From Prorocentrum cordatum (lineage: Eukaryota > Sar > Dinophyceae > Prorocentrales > Prorocentraceae): a stretch of DNA of 64,000 nucleotides. Position 1 is the first letter of the stretch, and each line of letters opens with the position of its first letter. The notes beneath the pieces are model-generated. The model made no database searches. It had not been told where the DNA came from and was given only the letters and a program-made list of their open reading frames with translations. The stretch spans positions 241,438-305,437 of the forward strand of contig CAUYUJ010009591.1 in assembly GCA_963575745.1 (NCBI GenBank), written 5' to 3'. The position numbers and the translations under genes were made by a program. This document shows, in pieces, positions 59,709-64,000 of this stretch.

Positions 59709-59937
59709 TGAGGAGGAGGAGGAGGGGGAGGAGGGGGAGGAGGGGGGGGAGGAGGAGGATACGACACTAGCTGGAGCGGGCGCGCGGTGCACTTCTCCAC
59801 ACAGAAAAGGAGACAGGGCCAGACGCCCGCCTCGGAATCTGACAGCAACGCGCCCCACCACCCGAGGGATCGCGGGGAGAGCGCCCAGACCCATGGATGA
59901 AGATGGGAAAAGGAACTGGGCTGGCGCAGGGAAAGCG
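59709..59937. repeat. (GAG)n tract and short spacer
   Basis: GGAGGAGGGGGAGG to 59760, then about 175 bases of non-repetitive sequence with no clear gene. Confidence 0.75.
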
Positions 59938-61744
59938 TCAGCCCAGAGCTCCATACAGGTTTGCGGCATCACCTGGGGCAGCGCCACGCACTATCCTCCA
60001 CCCTGTGCACCCCTCGATGCGAGGGGAGTCCACCGAAGCCACTCCCTGGGAGCGGAGGTGTGTGGCATCACCTGGGACCGCACAGCTCGTGCTATCCACC
60101 AGGCAGTGCCCGGGCAGTCCACCGAAGCCACTCCCTCGAGACATGCCGTGAACCAGGTCTGCGGCATCAACTGGGACAGCACAGCGCGTGCTATCCGCCA
60201 GGCTGTGCCCCCCTCCGTGCGAGGGGAGTCCACCGAAGCCACTCCCTGGCTGCTGGGGCTGAAGATCCAAGCCAGCCGCATTGGGCTGACCCGGTCGATT
60301 GTGAGAGGACGGGCACATAATCTCGTCTAGGCTATCTGCCCGCAGCACATCAGAGACCATAGCCATCCCACCCTCATCAGAAGAGTGCGCAAAGATCCCG
60401 ATGAGCTCGTTCGCAGCCGCCGCCCACGCCGCCTCCAGGGCAGAGAAATCGAAGGGCGAGCAGGCCGCGGCCGCAATGCTGCCGCCAACCCCCACGCCAC
60501 CGTCGGGCGTGAAGACAGGAGGAGCTGCAGGGCCCTCGGCAGAATCCGCGCAACCATGAAGATACACATGACCAGGTCGATCTTCACGAAGGGGTCGGAG
60601 ACCCGACCGTCCAGGAAGACCCGCCAGACCTCCGGAAGGATCAGCACGGCCACGAAGATCCGCAGGACAAGTAGGGATGTCCGCACACCCATGAACATCA
60701 AGAGGGTCCGAACCACAAGGAAGAACCGCAGGACCAGGAAGATCGCCACAAACTGGTCGACGATCCGCGCAACCGGGAAGAGCAACAGGGCCTCCGAAAA
60801 GATCCGCAGGAACGGGAAGCGCCTCACGACCAGGAAGACCAGGAAGATCCGAAGGACCAGGTAATTCGCCACGAAATGGCCGAAGAACCGCGCCTCCAGG
60901 CAGATCCGCCAGTCCTCCGAGGAATTCAGCACGACCAAGACGATCCGCAGGACAAGGAAATAAATCCGCGCACCCTTGAACGCCAACAGGACCGGGAAGA
61001 TCGCCACAACCTGGTCGAAGAGCCGCACCAGCTGCAAGAACGCCCTTGAACACGCGCCCACGAGGCCCAGGCACAGGGCGAGGAAGCGTTTCATCACCCC
61101 CGCGGCGCGGACCGCGAAGCCCCCGATACGCTGGACCAGCTCCACCACGTAGCGAGACGACCTCCGCATCACCACAGAGGCCCCGAGCAGCGCGGCGAGG
61201 ATGAGCGTCTGGACCAGCAGCAGAAAAGGCCCTTGAACACGCGCCCGCGTGGTCCAGGGACAGGGCGGAGAAAGACGCCGGTGCGACTTCAAGGATCGCA
61301 AGGCCCAGGAACACCACGACAAAGCGAAGCACCAGCACGAGCAGCAGAGACTCCCAGAAACATGCGCCCGCGAGGCCCAGGAACACGGCGAGGAGCATGC
61401 TGCCAACGAGGCGCTGCACTGGCGGCTCCGCGAAGAGCTCCCCCAGCGGCTGCCCGAGGGATGTGGCATGAGTGAGGGGCCGTATGAGCCGCGGACGCGT
61501 CGCCAAAGCAGTCCAGGATAACCCGGCCAGCCAACTGCGCGCCATCCGCCGCCGACAGGTGGGCGATGCGCTCAATGGGCGGCTGCACCGTCCGCGCACA
61601 AGGCAACGTCCCGAGCGCTGCGGTGAGCGCACAGGCCGCCCGCTGCACATGTCGGACCGCGGCAATCGCAGCCCGCCGCCGCATGCGGGCTGAGGGCGAG
61701 GTCGCGCCCACCTCGCGAAGCGGGGCGGCGCAAGCGCCCTTCAT
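59938..61744 (-). pseudogene. Membrane-protein-like gene remnant with relict leader
   Basis: ATG at 61744, 103 bases after a spliced leader. The first frame (to 61289, 151 residues) has IERIAHLSAADGAQLAGRVI. Protein-like sequence then appears in a second frame (QRLVGSMLLAVFLGLAGACF, a probable membrane helix) and a third (LLLVQTLILAALLG, then a long hydrophobic LVLRIF repeat, 61469-60327). It returns to the second frame (SALEAAWAAAANELIGIFAH, SDVLRADSLDEIM), ending in about three 30-36-residue repeats (SGFGGLPGH...ADL). Either introns or decay explain the changes. The family was not recognised. Confidence 0.4.
59955..60250. repeat. ~90-110-bp tandem repeat, three units
   Basis: GTCCACCGAAGCCACTCCCT at about 60028, 60117 and 60228, each preceded by GCGGCATCACCTGGG-like sequence. 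It forms the C-terminal repeats of the gene remnant. Confidence 0.8.
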
Positions 61745-61847
61745 GAGGAGTGCGCCAGAGCCCAGCAAGAGGACGCCTGGGGACTGGGGGCTGAGTGAAA
61801 GTCGGGCCGTGCGAGGGAAACGCAAGCGGCCGCGGCGCTGGAGCCAC

Positions 61848-61869
61848 CTTGAGCCAAAATGGCTACGGA
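61848..61869 (-). other. Second dinoflagellate spliced leader copy
   Basis: Exact 22-base leader with T first (core TAGCCATTTTGGCTCA), followed immediately by GTGGCTCC. As the leader of a retroposed gene it precedes the ATG at 61744. Because GT follows directly, a spliced-leader RNA gene is also possible, but no clear small-RNA structure or T-tract was found downstream. Confidence 0.88.
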
Positions 61870-62165
61870 GGGGGGGGGAGGAGGAGGAGGAGGAAGAGGA
61901 AGAGGAGGAGGACGAGGACGGGGAAAATGCGAGGAGGGGGGGGGGGGGGGGGGGGGGCGGGGAGGAGCTCCGCCGCCCCAAGGCCCCCGCGGCCGCCCGC
62001 CTTCGGCGTCTCCGCGGACGCCGCGGACGGGCAGGGCAGGCGTTTCGCGGTGCCGCAGGACAGGCAGCTGGCGCGTTGTGTGGGGGGGAATGGGGACGAG
62101 GGCAGGGGGAGGACGACGAGGAAGAGAAGGAGGACGAAGAGGGGGAGGAGACAAGAGAGGATGAG
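61870..62165. repeat. (GGA)n/(G)n-rich tract
   Basis: GGAGGA runs and a long poly-G stretch (61937-61961), a GC-rich island, then GGA again to 62165. Confidence 0.88.
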
Positions 62166-62475
62166 GAGATCGGGTAACCCAACCCCCGCAGCCGCCCGCT
62201 CGCCGAAGATGGGGTGGCCTCGTCGAAGATGCAGTGCCTATCACCCTTGGCCCCTGCTGGAACCAGGAGCCCCCGTTCAACTTAGCATTGAGGACGTTGG
62301 CATTGAGGACGTAGGGTGGGGGGAGCAGGGGAGCGGGAGGGGAGCTAAGGGAGGAGGACAAACGAGGTGCGCTCGCATTACATCTGACGGCCCACCCTCC
62401 CCCCCCCCATCCGTTACCATCGAGCAGTGCCCCTCTACTCGCGCCGTCGGATGCCGAAGAGGACGACGAACCCCA
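62166..62475. other. Spacer, no gene
   Basis: Two adjacent copies of CATTGAGGACGT (62285-62310) and a GGGAGG stretch. Nothing else is recognised. Confidence 0.5.
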
Positions 62476-62715
62476 AAGGGCACGCTGTGCACAGCATGCG
62501 ATAGCATGCGTAGTCAAGCATGCCATATCATAGCACTGCTGCGCAAAAGCATGATATCGCTTCGAAATGCATAACATTGCATTGCATGGTATACCAATGC
62601 ATGGCATAACACGGTGTATCCCACCGTCTCATATCACAGCATAGCAGAGCAAGGCCGGTATTCGAAACATTGCGGTACATGACATCACACTGAATTGCAT
62701 ACCATGGCTGCGTGA
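62476..62715. repeat. GCATAGCAT-type degenerate short repeat
   Basis: Units of about 10-11 bases (GCATGCGATA, GCATGGTATACCAAT, GCATAGCAGAGCA) scattered across 240 bases. It is richer in AT than its neighbours. Confidence 0.7.
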
Positions 62716-62763
62716 ACGGTCCAACCGGCAAGATGCTGAAGGACCGTTTAAGACGAGGCCGTT

Positions 62764-63005
62764 GCTGCAGCGGGATCACCGTTCGGAAAGACAGAAACTC
62801 GGAAATGAGGCCAGCGCAGCAGCGCGAGCACCATTCGGAAGGACCGAAAACTCGGAAATGAGGCCAGCGCTGCAGCGGGAGCCCCATCCGAAAGGACCGA
62901 GAACTCGCAAAATGATGCCAACGCTGCAACCGATGCACGATTTTGAAGGACCATGAACGCGGAAACGAGGCCAACGCTGCAGCAGGGCACCGTTTGAAGG
63001 GACGG
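62764..63005. repeat. ~53-bp tandem repeat, about five units
   Basis: Units start near GCAGCGGGANCACC and contain TTCGGAAGGACCGAAAACTC and GGAAATGAGGCCAACGCT, at about 62768, 62820, 62873, 62927 and 62980. Confidence 0.85.
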
Positions 63006-63079
63006 ATAGCGATCGGATTGGAAATGCGTGAGACAGACCACCTTTTCAATCCTGCACGGAAAACCGTGCGCGGGGAGGG

Positions 63080-63355
63080 CGGCACATCTTCTGGACAGAG
63101 TCGGGGGAGAGAGGAGTTTCATGTTGCATGTGTAGAGGGGGGGAGACGACAACGAGAGGGGGAGGAGTGGCACCGGGAACAGAGGGGGGAGGGGAAAGGG
63201 GAGAAGGGGGAGGAGTAAGGGGAGGAGGACGAGGAGGAGGAGGAGGAGGAGGAGGAGGAGGACGAGGAGGAGGGACGGACGGACGGACGGACGGACGGAC
63301 GGATGGATGGATGGATGGATGGATGGATGGATGGATGGATGGATGGATGGATGGG
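63080..63355. repeat. (GAG)n, (GGAC)n and (GGAT)n microsatellites
   Basis: GAG/GGA tracts, then (GGAC)7 and (GGAT)12-like runs (63274-63353). The minus frame reads Ser-Ile-His-Pro, an artefact. Confidence 0.95.
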
Positions 63356-64000
63356 GCGTCATCAAAGAGGCCCTGGCGGCCGTCTGCAAGCAGACGACCG
63401 CCAGGGCCCCAAATGTCTCATGCACGGCTGAGGCGATCATCGCGCTCCTCGCCACCGCGCGCAGCCTGGCGGGGAGGGCCGCAGGTTCCCCCAGGCGCGA
63501 CGGTGGCCCCACGGGGCGCCGCACTGGCGGCACTTCCCCGCCCTCCGCCAGCCGCCGCGGCGGCCAGCCACTCCTCGCCCCTGCGGGCGGCCTGGGGGGG
63601 GCTGCAAGGCCCACCAGGCGCGGCAGGAGCCCCGCGGGGCGCCGCGCACGGCGGGCGGGCCTCTCCCCATCTGCCGCGGCTCGCCTCTCCTCCACGCGGG
63701 GCGGTCGCGAGGTTGCCCCTGGCTCGGGGGCGGGGCATCGGGGTGCTCAGCGAGCTGCCCCCCACCCCGCCCAGGCCTTCGCGCCGCCCCTCCTGGCAGC
63801 CGGGACCCCGCCCACGCCGCCCCGCCAGCGGCGGCGCGCCCCCCTGTCCTCGCGCCAGCGGCGGCCCACGGGCTGGGCCGCAGGCCTGCGGCGCTCGGGG
63901 GGCCCACGGGCGCCCCGGCAGCCTGATCCACTCGCAGCAGGTGGGGGGGGCAGCCTAGCAGACGGGACAGCCGCCGCAGCTGCCGTTTTGCCGCGCACGG
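63356..64000. other. Very GC-rich terminal segment, possible LINE 3' end
   Basis: Degenerate internal repeats around CCCCNCGGGGCGCCGCNC (63516 and 63630). The minus strand reads [21 protein letters not shown] just before the (CATC)n run, a protein-like end placed as in the LINE at 3480, whose 3' end also meets a tetranucleotide repeat. Too short to name. Confidence 0.35.

Overview
The window is nuclear DNA of a dinoflagellate. The strongest evidence is two exact copies of the 22-nt dinoflagellate spliced leader (core TAGCCATTTTGGCTCA) on the minus strand at 16143-16164 and 61848-61869. Supporting traits are a secreted mosaic protein with Pro-Thr-Ser linkers, GC-rich LINE elements, a very large Ty1/copia element and extreme microsatellite expansion. 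The species cannot be fixed from the sequence. Nothing bacterial, viral or organellar was recognised, and no tRNA, rRNA or CRISPR was found.

Layout. 1-3184: left copy of a >=3.2-kb segmental duplication made of minisatellites; its partner is 16871-20028. 3185-8730: an (ACAT)n microsatellite split by a 5'-truncated, decayed LINE (3480-7577, minus). 8731-12157: minisatellite, (TA)n, (GAC)n, (GTC)n and dispersed repeats, no gene. 12158-16164: the one convincing host gene (minus), a secreted mosaic protein of about 878 residues with a relict spliced leader, a 5'UTR intron and a large repeat-filled coding intron. 16185-22086: minisatellites and the second duplication copy.

22087-45719: a complete 23.6-kb LTR retroelement (minus), with 342-bp LTRs, a 5-bp target duplication AGGAG, a candidate PBS and a G-run PPT. 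It has gag-like ORFs with coiled coil and CCCH fingers, then the copia order protease, integrase, RT, RNase H, then about 11.6 kb of accessory coding sequence. The accessory part includes a methyltransferase-like domain and a Tpt1/KptA-like domain. The LTRs differ at about twenty sites and most ORFs carry stops or shifts, so this copy is dead or dying. Two of its frame changes fall exactly at GGGAAAN slippery heptamers in the correct phase. The element is also peppered with a short hyphenated palindrome, typically CGGCTNAGCCG, which I did not see elsewhere in the window.

45720-64000: (CTC/GAG)n tracts enclosing two inverted copies of an unnamed 0.5-0.8-kb element (46042-46546 and 58940-59708), a second decayed LINE (49885-55560, minus), a small foldback element (58241-58392), a weak membrane-protein-like gene remnant with the second spliced leader (59938-61744), and GC-rich repeats to the end.

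The genes do not form an operon or pathway. The biology is that of mobile elements: insertion into simple repeats, reuse of processed cDNA, and probable intron gain through a repeat. Most long open frames in the simple repeats are artefacts of stop-free repeat units and are not annotated as genes.
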